A stretch of 9,281 nt of DNA from an uncultured Prevotella sp. GTDB taxonomy: Bacteria; Bacteroidota; Bacteroidia; Bacteroidales; Bacteroidaceae. The stretch spans positions 1 through 9,281 of the forward strand of contig CALZDK010000072.1 of the NCBI GenBank assembly GCA_945637645.1, given 5' to 3'. Positions 1-7,003 of the stretch are shown in pieces. Positions within the stretch are counted from its first letter, which is position 1. The number at the start of each line of letters is the position of its first letter. The notes under the pieces are model-generated. The model had not been told where the DNA came from, ran no database searches, and saw only the letters and a program-made list of their open reading frames with translations. Made by a program: the position numbers and the translations under genes.

Positions 1-41
1 ACAATCGGGAGGTTACGGCACTTCCGAAACTTAAATAATAA

Positions 42-458
42 TTATTCATTGACCTCCTCCTCGCACCTGTTGGCCGAGGGATAGACGAAGGTCATGCAAA
101 GGAGGCAGATGATGCCCATATAGCCAAAGGTGGTGGACATGAACAGATAGTAGAGCAGACAGTTGGCGAGCATCGGCAGTGCCAGAAGCCCCATTCGCAG
201 CAGGGCAAAAGGAAGCAGCGAAGCATTGTCTGCCAACAGCCTGCGCCTCACTCCGCCGAAGCGGAAAAGCCGCAGGGCAAGGGGAATGGCTACGATGGTT
301 GTCAGTTCCATTGCCAAGGTCCAATAGTATTCCACTACGTCGTTGCCCGACAGGTCGCCCTCCAAGAGTACGTTGGTCTCAAACAGGGCTACCATGACGG
401 CACCAATGGCTATTGATGTGCAAAAGATTGCCTGAAGTATTCTTACTGTTCTTTTCAT
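42..458 (-). CDS. Small four-helix integral membrane protein, function unknown
   Basis: I do not recognise this 138-residue protein as a named family. Four hydrophobic stretches are visible, at about residues 8-26, 45-65, 81-107 and 110-127. A basic loop with RRR at 71-73 separates helices 2 and 3, and the C-terminal tail is acidic (EEEVNE). The arginine-rich loop suggests a cytoplasmic side by the positive-inside rule. There is no signal peptide cleavage site, catalytic motif or metal-binding motif. The ATG start lies 14 nt after the recR stop, and the purine-rich run AAAGAG just before it is a weak ribosome-binding candidate. It is probably the last gene of the operon or close to it, since only 41 nt of the window follow. 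Its link to RecR is positional only. The reading frame is secure; no function is proposed. Confidence 0.8.
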   Translation of the reverse strand: MKRTVRILQAIFCTSIAIGAVMVALFETNVLLEGDLSGNDVVEYYWTLAMELTTIVAIPLALRLFRFGGVRRRLLADNASLLPFALLRMGLLALPMLANCLLYYLFMSTTFGYMGIICLLCMTFVYPSANRCEEEVNE

Positions 459-472
459 TTCTCTTTTTACTT

Positions 473-1078
473 TTATTTCATCGGTGTGCGGTTCACGATG
501 GACCTTCCGAGAGTTACCTCGTCGGTGTATTCCAACTCGTTGCCCACGGAGATGCCTCGAGCTATGACACTCACCGCCACACCCAAGGGTTGCAGCCTGC
601 GGGAGATGTAGAAATTGGTGGTGTCGCCCTCCATTGTTGACGAGAGGGCGAGAATGACTTCCCTCACCCCGCCTTCCGAGACACGTTTCACGAGCGAGTC
701 GATGTTGAGGTCGGAAGGTCCTATTCCGTCCATCGGCGAAATTATTCCGCCGAGCACATGGTACAGTCCGTTGAACTGTTGGGTGTTTTCTATTGCCATA
801 ACGTCCTGCACGTTTTCAACCACACAGAGCGTTGTGGAGTCGCGGCGGGCATCGGAACAGACTGGGCACACCTCGTTGTCGCTGATGTTGTGGCAGCGGC
901 TGCAATATCTCACGTCGTGGCGCAGACGGACAAGAGCCTCGGCAAGGGCGTCGGTGGCAGCCTCGTCTTGGCGCAGGAGATGGAGCGCAAGGCGGAGTGC
1001 CGTCTTACGTCCGATGCCGGGAAGCCTTGAAATCTCGCCAACGGCGCGTTCAAGGAGTAGTGAAGGAAACTTGTTCAT
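473..1078 (-). CDS. recR: Recombination mediator protein RecR
   Basis: RecR works with RecO (and RecF) to load RecA onto SSB-coated single-stranded DNA during repair of gaps and stalled forks. The 201-residue length is usual for the family. Domains run in the expected order: an N-terminal helix-hairpin-helix (about 8-35, with LPGIGRKTALRL), a four-cysteine zinc motif (C59, C62, C71, C74), a Toprim domain (from about residue 84, with VVEN at 86-89), and a C-terminal segment ending in the family-typical EYTDEVTLGRS region. I chose the ATG at 1078. It gives the usual RecR N-terminus (MNKFPSLLLE) and leaves a 5-nt gap after uup, whereas an in-frame TTG three codons upstream would overlap the uup stop codon. 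No key residue is missing. It is likely cotranscribed with uup and engB. Confidence 0.97.
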   Translation of the reverse strand: MNKFPSLLLERAVGEISRLPGIGRKTALRLALHLLRQDEAATDALAEALVRLRHDVRYCSRCHNISDNEVCPVCSDARRDSTTLCVVENVQDVMAIENTQQFNGLYHVLGGIISPMDGIGPSDLNIDSLVKRVSEGGVREVILALSSTMEGDTTNFYISRRLQPLGVAVSVIARGISVGNELEYTDEVTLGRSIVNRTPMK

Positions 1079-1083
1079 TGTTG

Positions 1084-2868
1084 TCAACCCTCTATTTCGC
1101 TAAGTTCGAGCCATCGCATCTCTTTCTCCTCCAGCTGCTCTTTCAGGACAGGGAGCCGGCGGCTCTTCTCCGTAAGTTGTTCCACCGAGAGTGTTCCGCT
1201 GCACAACTGCTGTTCTATCTCATGCTGTTCGGCCTCGAGTGCGGCAATATCCTTTTCCAACTGCTGAAACTCTCGTTTCTCCTTGAACGACATTTTTCGT
1301 CGGGTGTCGTTACGGTAGGAGACGGCAGTTTTCTTTGGCTTTGTCTCCGAGGACTTCTCCGTTTCCTTCGACTGCAGGCCCGACCACTCACGATACTGGC
1401 TGTAGTTGCCTGGAAAATCCTTTATCTCGCCGTTGCCTTTGAAGACCAGCAGATGGTCAACAACGCGGTCCATGAAGAAACGGTCGTGGCTCACCACTAT
1501 GACGCATCCGGGGAAGTCCTGCAGGTATTCCTCAAGTATGCTGAGTGTGGTGATGTCGAGGTCGTTGGTAGGCTCGTCGAGCACGAGGAAGTTGGGATTG
1601 CGCATGAGCACCGTACACAAGTAGAGTTTCCTTCGCTCGCCGCCACTGAGTTTGCTCACATAGTTGTATTGCTGCTCAGGGGTGAAGAGGAAGTGCTGCA
1701 GCAGCTGCGAGGCGGTGAGATGTCGTCCGCCGCCGAGGTCAACATAGTCGGCAATGTCGGTCACCACGTCGATGACTTTCTGTCCCTCGTCGAACTTCAG
1801 CCCTTCCTGTGAGAAATAGCCGAAGCGCACTGTGTCGCCCACGACGATGCGCCCTGAGTCGGGCTGTATCTCCGTGAGCAGCATTTTTATGAACGTTGAC
1901 TTCCCTGTTCCGTTGTTGCCCACTATGCCCATCTTCTCAAAGCGGCTGAAGTTGTAGTAGAAGTCGCGCATTATTATCTTGTCGTCGCCAAACGACTTGG
2001 AGATATACTGGCACTCGAAAATCTTGCTGCCGATATATACATTGCTGCTTTTCAGCCGCATCTGCCTTTCCTCCATACGCTGCTTCGCCACCTTCTCCAA
2101 CTCGTAGAAAGCGTCTTCACGATATTTTGCCTTGTGTCCGCGCGCCTGTGGCTGTCGGCGCATCCACTCCAGCTCTGTGCGGTAGAGATTGTTGGCGCGG
2201 GCTATCTCCGCCCGCTTGGCGTCGATGCGTTCCTGACGCTTCTCAAGATAGTAGGAGAAGTTGCCACGATAGGTATAGACGGTGCGGTCGTCGAGCTCCA
2301 AGATTACCGAGCAGACGCGGTCGAGGAAGAAGCGGTCGTGGGTTACCATGAGCAGGGTTTTTCTTCCGCGTCCGAGAAATCCCTCCAACCACTCTATCAT
2401 TTCGAGGTCGAGGTGGTTGGTGGGCTCGTCGAGAATGAGCAGGTCGGGTTCAGTTATCAGCACGTTGGCAAGAGCCACACGTTTCTGCTGTCCGCCGCTG
2501 AGTTGCCCCATGGGCTGCTGCAGGTCGCGGATTTTCAGCTGTGTGAGAATCTGCTTTGCCCTCAGCACCTTCTCTTCCTCGCCGTGGTGGTTGAAACAGG
2601 CGTCGAGCACCGTTTCCTTGGGGTCGAACTGCGGTGTCTGTTCGAGTATTCCCACCTTTATGTCGCGACGGAAGATCACGCTTCCGCTGTCGCTTCCCTC
2701 CTTGCCGGCAATGATGGAGAGGAGGGTGGATTTTCCGGTTCCGTTTTTGGCTATGAGCCCCACTTTCTGCCCCTGCGCCACGCTGAAGCAGATGTCCTCG
2801 AAAAGCACGAGAGAGCCAAACGACTTGGTGAGGTTGCGCACCTCCAGCATTGGAGTTTCCTGTGCCAT
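1084..2868 (-). CDS. uup: ABC-F family ATPase, Uup type
   Basis: This is a soluble twin-cassette ABC-F ATPase of 594 residues with no membrane domain. Cassette 1 has Walker A GTGKST (43-48), signature LSGGQ (123-127) and Walker B LLILDEP (143-149). Cassette 2 has Walker A GTGKST (320-325), signature LSGGE (407-411) and Walker B FLVLDEP (427-433). Both have switch histidines (THD at 176-178, SHD at 460-462). An arginine/lysine-rich linker lies at about 205-275. After residue 520 a charged segment (MSFKEKREF, then heptad-like Leu/Glu) matches the C-terminal coiled coil that marks Uup rather than EttA or antibiotic-resistance ABC-F proteins. In E. coli, Uup is linked to precise transposon excision, branched DNA intermediates and ribosomes. 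The ATG at 2868 was chosen because it lies 2 nt after the engB stop, with GGAGGG upstream; a longer frame to 2985 would overlap engB deeply. Confidence 0.93.
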   Translation of the reverse strand: MAQETPMLEVRNLTKSFGSLVLFEDICFSVAQGQKVGLIAKNGTGKSTLLSIIAGKEGSDSGSVIFRRDIKVGILEQTPQFDPKETVLDACFNHHGEEEKVLRAKQILTQLKIRDLQQPMGQLSGGQQKRVALANVLITEPDLLILDEPTNHLDLEMIEWLEGFLGRGRKTLLMVTHDRFFLDRVCSVILELDDRTVYTYRGNFSYYLEKRQERIDAKRAEIARANNLYRTELEWMRRQPQARGHKAKYREDAFYELEKVAKQRMEERQMRLKSSNVYIGSKIFECQYISKSFGDDKIIMRDFYYNFSRFEKMGIVGNNGTGKSTFIKMLLTEIQPDSGRIVVGDTVRFGYFSQEGLKFDEGQKVIDVVTDIADYVDLGGGRHLTASQLLQHFLFTPEQQYNYVSKLSGGERRKLYLCTVLMRNPNFLVLDEPTNDLDITTLSILEEYLQDFPGCVIVVSHDRFFMDRVVDHLLVFKGNGEIKDFPGNYSQYREWSGLQSKETEKSSETKPKKTAVSYRNDTRRKMSFKEKREFQQLEKDIAALEAEQHEIEQQLCSGTLSVEQLTEKSRRLPVLKEQLEEKEMRWLELSEIEG

Positions 2869-2870
2869 CG

Positions 2871-3482
2871 TCAGTCGTTGCCCTCCTTCAGCTGCTTGTT
2901 GACGGAGTCGATATAGTCGAGAAGTTCGTCTCGTCCTCTTTTGTCCTCGCTCGATGTCACTATCATTGGCGGCATTTCCTCCCATGTCTCCGAGAGTTTC
3001 CTCTTGTAGGCTTCCACACTGAGCTGCACTTTCTGCTGGGAGAGTTTGTCTGCCTTGGTGAACAAGATGCAGAAAGGAATGCCGCTCTGTCCGAGCCAGT
3101 TGATGAACTCAAGGTCTATCTTCTGCGGTTCAAGGCGCACATCCACCAGTGTGAACACACAGGTGAGCTGCTGGCGCTGCAGTATGTAGCCACGAATCAT
3201 GCGGTCGAGCTTGTCTATCTCCGACTTCGATCGTTTGGCATAGCCATATCCCGGCAAATCGACAAGATACCACTCCTTGTTGATGATGAAGTGGTTGATG
3301 AGCATTGTCTTTCCAGGCGTGGCGGAGGTCTTCGCCAACTTGCGGTTTCGGCAGATCATGTTGATGAGACTCGACTTGCCAACGTTGGACCGTCCTATGA
3401 AGGCATACTCCGGCTTGCTGTCGTTGGGACACATCGAGAACGTGGGAGAGGAGATGACGTATTCGGCTGTCTTTATTTCCAT
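2871..3482 (-). CDS. engB: Ribosome biogenesis GTPase EngB (YihA/YsxC)
   Basis: EngB is a small TRAFAC-class GTPase needed for late assembly of the 50S ribosomal subunit, and essential in several bacteria. The 203-residue size is normal for the family. All GTPase motifs are visible: G1 GRSNVGKSS (30-38), G2 threonine in TPGKT (55-59), G3 DLPGYGYA (75-82), G4 TKAD (142-145) and G5 TSS (176-178). The GYGYAK segment after G3 is a hallmark of the EngB subfamily. The ATG start is 3 nt after the stop of the YkvA-like gene, and its own stop is 2 nt before uup, so it sits mid-operon. The end of the gene carries GGAGGG, which may serve the next start. Nothing is missing or unusual. Confidence 0.97.
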   Translation of the reverse strand: MEIKTAEYVISSPTFSMCPNDSKPEYAFIGRSNVGKSSLINMICRNRKLAKTSATPGKTMLINHFIINKEWYLVDLPGYGYAKRSKSEIDKLDRMIRGYILQRQQLTCVFTLVDVRLEPQKIDLEFINWLGQSGIPFCILFTKADKLSQQKVQLSVEAYKRKLSETWEEMPPMIVTSSEDKRGRDELLDYIDSVNKQLKEGND

Positions 3483-3485
3483 AGG

Positions 3486-3869
3486 TCAGATTCCCAAATC
3501 GTCAATTTCCTTAATCTCGTCCTCGTCGAACCATTTCTGCAGCTTCTCCTTCGCCTTGTCCTTGATTTCGGGTTCAACGTTCACCCACACCTTGCGCAGC
3601 ACATAGATGAGCACTCCGAGGTCGTCGGTGAGTCCCACGATGGGGATGGCGTCGGGAATGGCGTCGAGAGGACTAATCATATATCCAAGAGCTCCTACGA
3701 TGAGAGCCTTGTCGGTTTTCGACACATTGTCACTTTGCAGTGTGTAGTAGAGTATCAACGCTGCATAAACCAGTTTTGCTCCAGCCCTTTTGGCAATACG
3801 CGCAATCTTGTCAACGAAATCGCTTGCCGAGAATTTGCTGGCATAACTCATAAAATCAGGTAATTCCAT
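3486..3869 (-). CDS. YkvA family protein (DUF1232)
   Basis: This 127-residue protein carries a clear DUF1232 (YkvA) core at about residues 53-92. Its signature reads GYMISPLDAIPDAIPIVG (62-79), followed by DDLGVL (82-87). The family is widespread, short and of unknown biochemical function. A hydrophobic stretch at 33-44 and the core itself could associate with a membrane, but no signal peptide is visible. The C-terminus (about 95-127) is highly charged with alternating Lys and Glu/Asp, probably helical. The start is the ATG 14 nt after the DUF1460 gene, and the stop is 3 nt before engB, so transcription from the same message is likely. Family assignment rests on the SPLDAIPD and DDL motifs; any role in envelope or ribosome biology would be guesswork. 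Confidence 0.9.
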   Translation of the reverse strand: MELPDFMSYASKFSASDFVDKIARIAKRAGAKLVYAALILYYTLQSDNVSKTDKALIVGALGYMISPLDAIPDAIPIVGLTDDLGVLIYVLRKVWVNVEPEIKDKAKEKLQKWFDEDEIKEIDDLGI

Positions 3870-3883
3870 AATTGTATGTTTTT

Positions 3884-4759
3884 TTAATTCATGTTTCTTA
3901 TTCTTGCTACCCTAAAGCCTGTGAAACTCTTGTGCCTGTCGAGATAGGTTCGGAGTGTCATTGTTTCCTCCACCACTTTCTTGTGGGTCTGGGAAGCGTT
4001 GAGCAGATGGAGTCCGTCTTTCTTCCACACGGCGAAACCCACATGGGCTATGTCGAGCCCTGGCGTGTTGGTGGTGATGGCTATGATGTCGCCATCGTGA
4101 ACCGCCTGGCGCACCGAAGGCGAGTTTACCACAGCGGATTTGGGTATGTATCGGAACTTGCGTCCCTTGTAGATTTCCTCTTGGCGGCGTATCTCCGGAA
4201 CGAACTCAGGGTGACGCCTCAGCATCAGATATTTGTCGGCATTGCGGCTCATAAACCACAGGTCGATGGTCTGCACTGCCTTGAACGGCGGATTGGGACC
4301 CTGTATGTCCCTCACCCACCCTCTTGTGTGGTTTTGCGCTATCCAGTCGGTGAAATAGTGGATGCGGCTCGCATAGCCGCTGAGAGATTCACCATAGCGC
4401 AACGACATCAGCACGTCGAGAAAGTCCTCGTAGCGGCTGTCGCCATGCCGGGAGCAGATGGTCAACGCCGTTACCGTCTCCACGAGTGTGGTGCAGTCGA
4501 AACGGCGTGTATCGACCACGAGGCACTCCGGGTCTGCCACCTCAAGGGTGTTTGCCACATAGGGCAGTCCGACAAACTTCCTTGCGAAGAAGAGTGTGAG
4601 GTTGCTGCCTTCTTTCAGACTCTCCGCCTCGCTGAGCAGTCGCTCCACCGTGGTTTTGTCCGCCGGGGTGTCAACCACGTCGTAAGGTGTGCTCCGCTGT
4701 GCCCAGTCCGCGACGCAAACCAGCAGCATACATATTATTATATATGTTCTTCTTCTCAT
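3884..4759 (-). CDS. Exported DUF1460 amidase-like cysteine hydrolase
   Basis: The 291-residue protein starts with a signal peptide: basic MRRR, a hydrophobic core at 6-16, and a probable cleavage after Ala20 in DWAQ. The mature part matches DUF1460, a family of NlpC/P60-like papain-fold peptidoglycan amidases. The nucleophile is probably C89 in RFDCTTLVET (86-95), and the general base probably H239 in DIAHVGFAV (236-244). A following NAS (254-256) is also typical. The expected role is cleaving an amide bond in peptidoglycan or muropeptides in the periplasm. The initiation codon overlaps the upstream DUF4421 stop as ATGA, suggesting translational coupling. No lipobox is convincing: C10 and C15 lie inside the hydrophobic core. 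The exact bond cleaved cannot be read from sequence. Confidence 0.9.
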   Translation of the reverse strand: MRRRTYIIICMLLVCVADWAQRSTPYDVVDTPADKTTVERLLSEAESLKEGSNLTLFFARKFVGLPYVANTLEVADPECLVVDTRRFDCTTLVETVTALTICSRHGDSRYEDFLDVLMSLRYGESLSGYASRIHYFTDWIAQNHTRGWVRDIQGPNPPFKAVQTIDLWFMSRNADKYLMLRRHPEFVPEIRRQEEIYKGRKFRYIPKSAVVNSPSVRQAVHDGDIIAITTNTPGLDIAHVGFAVWKKDGLHLLNASQTHKKVVEETMTLRTYLDRHKSFTGFRVARIRNMN

Positions 4760-5925
4760 TTGTTTTTCTTTTTTTCCTGTTTCTTGTAGCCCTTCTTCAG
4801 TCCGAAGTTCATGCCCACATAGACGTTCAGGCTTCCGAAGATGTTGTTTGTGGAGAAGCGCGACTTGTGGTAGTTGTAGCTGTGGAGAATAACGCTCGAA
4901 CCGGCATACCAGCGCATGTTGTTATACACCAGTCCAAGGCGTATGATGCCGTCGAGATTGAAGTTCTTGAACGTGAAGTCGTCGCCCTCCTCGCGCCCCA
5001 CGTTTCCCTGCGACCGCTTGTAGGCGAGGGCACCTGAGACGCTGGAGCAGAAGAGCCAGTTTTTGGCAAACACCCAGTTGTAGGCATATCCCGCCGAAAT
5101 GTTCAGGTCGTAGTATTTCACCGAGTTGAACATAAGGCTGCTGTCTATCCTCACATCCACGTCGCAGTTTCTCTCCACCACCTCCTTCAGCTTCTCATGG
5201 TCGAGGTCGAGGCTCTGCCTTGTATATCCTATTCCCGCCAGCCACGATCCGCAACTTATCTTCTGTATGGTGCTCTGCGAGAAGGCAGCGGGATAGGAGA
5301 AGCGGTTGTGGTTGAAGATATAGTAGAGGTTGAAGCCTGTGATGCCTACGTTGAGCCCGTCGAAATCGACGTCCTTCAGCTTCGACACATCCACCTTGTC
5401 GCCGAAATCCGACTTCCTTATCTTGTAGTCGTTTCCTGTGCGGCGGTAGAAGAGGTCAACGCCTATCTGCGAGCTGTAGAGACTCAGGGCAAACTCTTTC
5501 TTCAGCTTGTTGTCCTTCACGCCGATGTTTTTCAGCTCGAAGGTGTAGCCGAGGAAGAGCCATCGCCAGCCGAAATATGGTCCCACACGCAATGCGGCAT
5601 CAGGGGAGAGCATCACCTTTTGCCCGGAGTTGCTCTTAAGCCAATACATGTCGTAATTGATCGTGGTCTGCAGCATCAGGGCGTAGTTGTAGTGCTGCGG
5701 CTCAATATAGTTGGTGTCTATGGCACTGAAGCCCCTCACCGTCTTCTTTATCTTCCCCAACGCCTCGTCGGCAAGCGACCTGCTTGTGCTGTCGTTGGCA
5801 AGAGACGACACCGCTTCCGTGTCTGCCTTTACCGACTGCACGCCAAAAGTGGCAAGCAGCACCACTGCCAACCACTTTCCAAGTGTAGTGTGTAAGGTTT
5901 CTCTCACCAACCGATGCCCTTTCAT
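4756..5925 (-). CDS. DUF4421 family envelope protein, predicted beta-barrel
   Basis: This 389-residue protein belongs, by overall pattern, to DUF4421, a Bacteroidetes family of unknown function. A signal peptide is visible: basic start, hydrophobic core at 18-29 and cleavage probably after VKA (32-34). Residues from about 65 onward show many short alternating amphipathic segments rich in Tyr, Phe, Trp and Gly, such as GPYFGWRWLFLGYTF (115-129) and LNISAGYAYNWVF (274-286). This fits an outer-membrane beta-barrel. The last strand-like segment ends near MNFGL (372-376) and is followed by a 13-residue lysine-rich tail. The start lies 14 nt after the oxidoreductase stop, and the stop overlaps the DUF1460 start. 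The barrel is inferred from residue pattern only; substrate or partner is unknown, though coupling to an amidase suggests a cell-envelope role. Confidence 0.82.
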   Translation of the reverse strand: MKGHRLVRETLHTTLGKWLAVVLLATFGVQSVKADTEAVSSLANDSTSRSLADEALGKIKKTVRGFSAIDTNYIEPQHYNYALMLQTTINYDMYWLKSNSGQKVMLSPDAALRVGPYFGWRWLFLGYTFELKNIGVKDNKLKKEFALSLYSSQIGVDLFYRRTGNDYKIRKSDFGDKVDVSKLKDVDFDGLNVGITGFNLYYIFNHNRFSYPAAFSQSTIQKISCGSWLAGIGYTRQSLDLDHEKLKEVVERNCDVDVRIDSSLMFNSVKYYDLNISAGYAYNWVFAKNWLFCSSVSGALAYKRSQGNVGREEGDDFTFKNFNLDGIIRLGLVYNNMRWYAGSSVILHSYNYHKSRFSTNNIFGSLNVYVGMNFGLKKGYKKQEKKKNK

Positions 5926-5939
5926 AAACCTGACTTTTT

Positions 5940-6923
5940 TCAGAACTTACCCAAAATGCGGTCCATCACCCAGTTTACCGGCGTGGCGGACACACTCGTA
6001 CAGGAACACACGCTGATGCCCTGCAGATGCTCTATCACACTTTTTATGAGCGGATACTGGACATACGGCGGATTGGGCACCGTGATGTTTTGTGTACCGT
6101 CAAGGGTGTTTAGGCGTATGGGGTCGTAGTTGAACACCGAGAAGCTCACCTGACCCTTGTCGCCAATGACAGTGATGCGGTCTTCCTTTGCCGACTCATG
6201 AGCCACGAAACACCACGACCCGCTGCCCGGCAATCCGCTCTCGAAACGGAAACAGGCGCTAACGGAGTCCTCAACATTGTACAGGTTGGCGCGGTTGGCA
6301 CAAATGCCGTCGGCCTCGACAATGACTCCAAACATGTCCTGGAGCAAGTCGAGCTGATGGGGCGCAAGGTCGTAGAAATATCCTCCTCCGGCAATGTCGG
6401 GCTGCAAGCGCCACGGCAGGTTCTCAGGGTTAGAATAGTCGAGGTCGCGCGGAGGAACGGCAAAGCGCACCTGAACGTTCATAACGTTACCAATGGTGCC
6501 GTTCTGCACTATCTGCTTCACCTTCTGGAAATATGGCAGATAACGGCGATAGTATGCCACAAAGCAGGGCACTCCGGTCTCCTCGCTCACACGGTTCACA
6601 CGAGCACAGTCCTCGTAGTTGGCAGCCAACGGTTTCTCCACATACACCGGCTTGCCAGCCTTCATTGCCATTATGGCGAAGGTGGCGTGGCTCGACGGTG
6701 GCGTGGCTATGTATATGGCGTTCACGTCGGGGTCGTCAATAAGTTCCTGGGCGTCGGAGTACCACTTGTTTATGCCATGACGCTCAGCATATCGGCGTGC
6801 GTTTTTCTCGTTTCGGCTCATCACCGCCTCCACCATGGAGCCGGTCACCTCGCTAAACGCAGGACCGCTTTTTTTCTCTGTCACCTCACCGCATCCGATG
6901 AAGCCCCATTTCAATATTTTCAT
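5940..6923 (-). CDS. Gfo/Idh/MocA family NAD(P)-dependent oxidoreductase
   Basis: This 327-residue cytoplasmic protein has the N-terminal Rossmann fold of the Gfo/Idh/MocA family, with the nucleotide-binding turn GFIGCGEV (7-14) and the conserved EKP at 96-98 (VYVEKPLA). The C-terminal half includes GGGYFYDLAPHQLD (179-192), where D185 and H189 are the expected catalytic-site positions. Family members oxidise or reduce sugars, inositols and related polyols with NAD(P); the substrate cannot be told from sequence. I chose the ATG giving MKILKWGFIG. A TTG further upstream would lie beyond the predicted promoter's -7 element and add a segment unrelated to the fold. It is the first gene of the leftward operon, about 15 nt from the predicted transcription start. 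Confidence 0.93.
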   Translation of the reverse strand: MKILKWGFIGCGEVTEKKSGPAFSEVTGSMVEAVMSRNEKNARRYAERHGINKWYSDAQELIDDPDVNAIYIATPPSSHATFAIMAMKAGKPVYVEKPLAANYEDCARVNRVSEETGVPCFVAYYRRYLPYFQKVKQIVQNGTIGNVMNVQVRFAVPPRDLDYSNPENLPWRLQPDIAGGGYFYDLAPHQLDLLQDMFGVIVEADGICANRANLYNVEDSVSACFRFESGLPGSGSWCFVAHESAKEDRITVIGDKGQVSFSVFNYDPIRLNTLDGTQNITVPNPPYVQYPLIKSVIEHLQGISVCSCTSVSATPVNWVMDRILGKF

Positions 6924-6940
6924 AATAAGTATTAATATTG

Positions 6941-6972
6941 TTGGCAAAGATAACAAAAAATCACTATCTTTG
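6941..6972 (+). promoter_or_regulatory. Bacteroidetes-type promoter for the membrane protein-hisB unit
   Basis: TATCTTTG at 6965-6972 matches the TAnnTTTG -7 consensus. TTG at 6941-6943 lies 21 nt upstream as the -33 element. A start near 6979 would give a leader of about 25 nt that is very A-rich (AAAATAAAAACATAAAAAAA), typical of efficient translation starts in Bacteroidetes, which often lack Shine-Dalgarno sequences. The element overlaps the opposite promoter, so the two may compete for RNA polymerase. Confidence 0.72.
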
Positions 6973-6973
6973 C
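6944..6973. repeat. 9-bp perfect inverted repeat spanning both -7 elements
   Basis: GCAAAGATA (6944-6952) is exactly repeated in inverse as TATCTTTGC (6965-6973), with a 12-nt A-rich spacer. The arms contain the two opposed -7 boxes, which explains most of the symmetry. A regulator binding here as a dimer is possible but not required. Confidence 0.85.
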
Positions 6974-6975
6974 AA
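6945..6975 (-). promoter_or_regulatory. Bacteroidetes-type promoter for the leftward eight-gene operon
   Basis: Read on the minus strand, TATCTTTG (6952 to 6945) matches the TAnnTTTG -7 consensus. A TTG at 6975-6973 sits 20 nt upstream, in the -33 position. Transcription would begin near 6938, giving a leader of about 15 nt before the oxidoreductase ATG. This is the only good match to the consensus on this strand that I noticed in a position to drive the operon. Start site and spacing are predicted, not measured. Confidence 0.68.
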
Positions 6976-7003
6976 CTCTAAACGAAAATAAAAACATAAA
7001 AAA

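Noticed and set aside
12..30. Stem-loop GTTACGG/CCGAAAC downstream of the last operon gene as a terminator
   Set aside because: The stem has a mismatch and, in the direction of transcription, is followed by CTCCCG rather than a T-run.
473..1087. recR starting at a TTG at 1087
   Set aside because: An ATG three codons later gives the normal RecR N-terminus.
997..1812. Plus-strand open frame (271 codons) opposite the end of uup and the start of recR
   Set aside because: Antisense to two conserved genes with intact motifs; its protein looks like a reverse-strand artefact.
1084..2868. uup as an antibiotic-resistance ABC-F protein
   Set aside because: The C-terminal coiled coil and housekeeping neighbours engB and recR fit Uup, and there are no mobile element signs nearby.
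2134..2916. Long plus-strand open frame (260 codons) opposite uup
   Set aside because: It is fully antisense to conserved ABC-F motifs and has no promoter or recognisable domain.
1084..2985. Longer uup reading frame beginning at 2985
   Set aside because: The extra 39 residues overlap engB, are highly charged and unlike an ABC-F N-terminus; the ATG at 2868 fits the family and the 2-nt gap.
2850..3863. Long open frame on the plus strand (337 codons) opposite engB and the DUF1232 gene
   Set aside because: It is antisense to two well-recognised genes, resembles no known protein, and arises from the codon composition of the real genes.
5940..6956. Oxidoreductase starting at a TTG at 6956
   Set aside because: That start would lie upstream of the predicted transcription start and adds residues foreign to the Rossmann fold.
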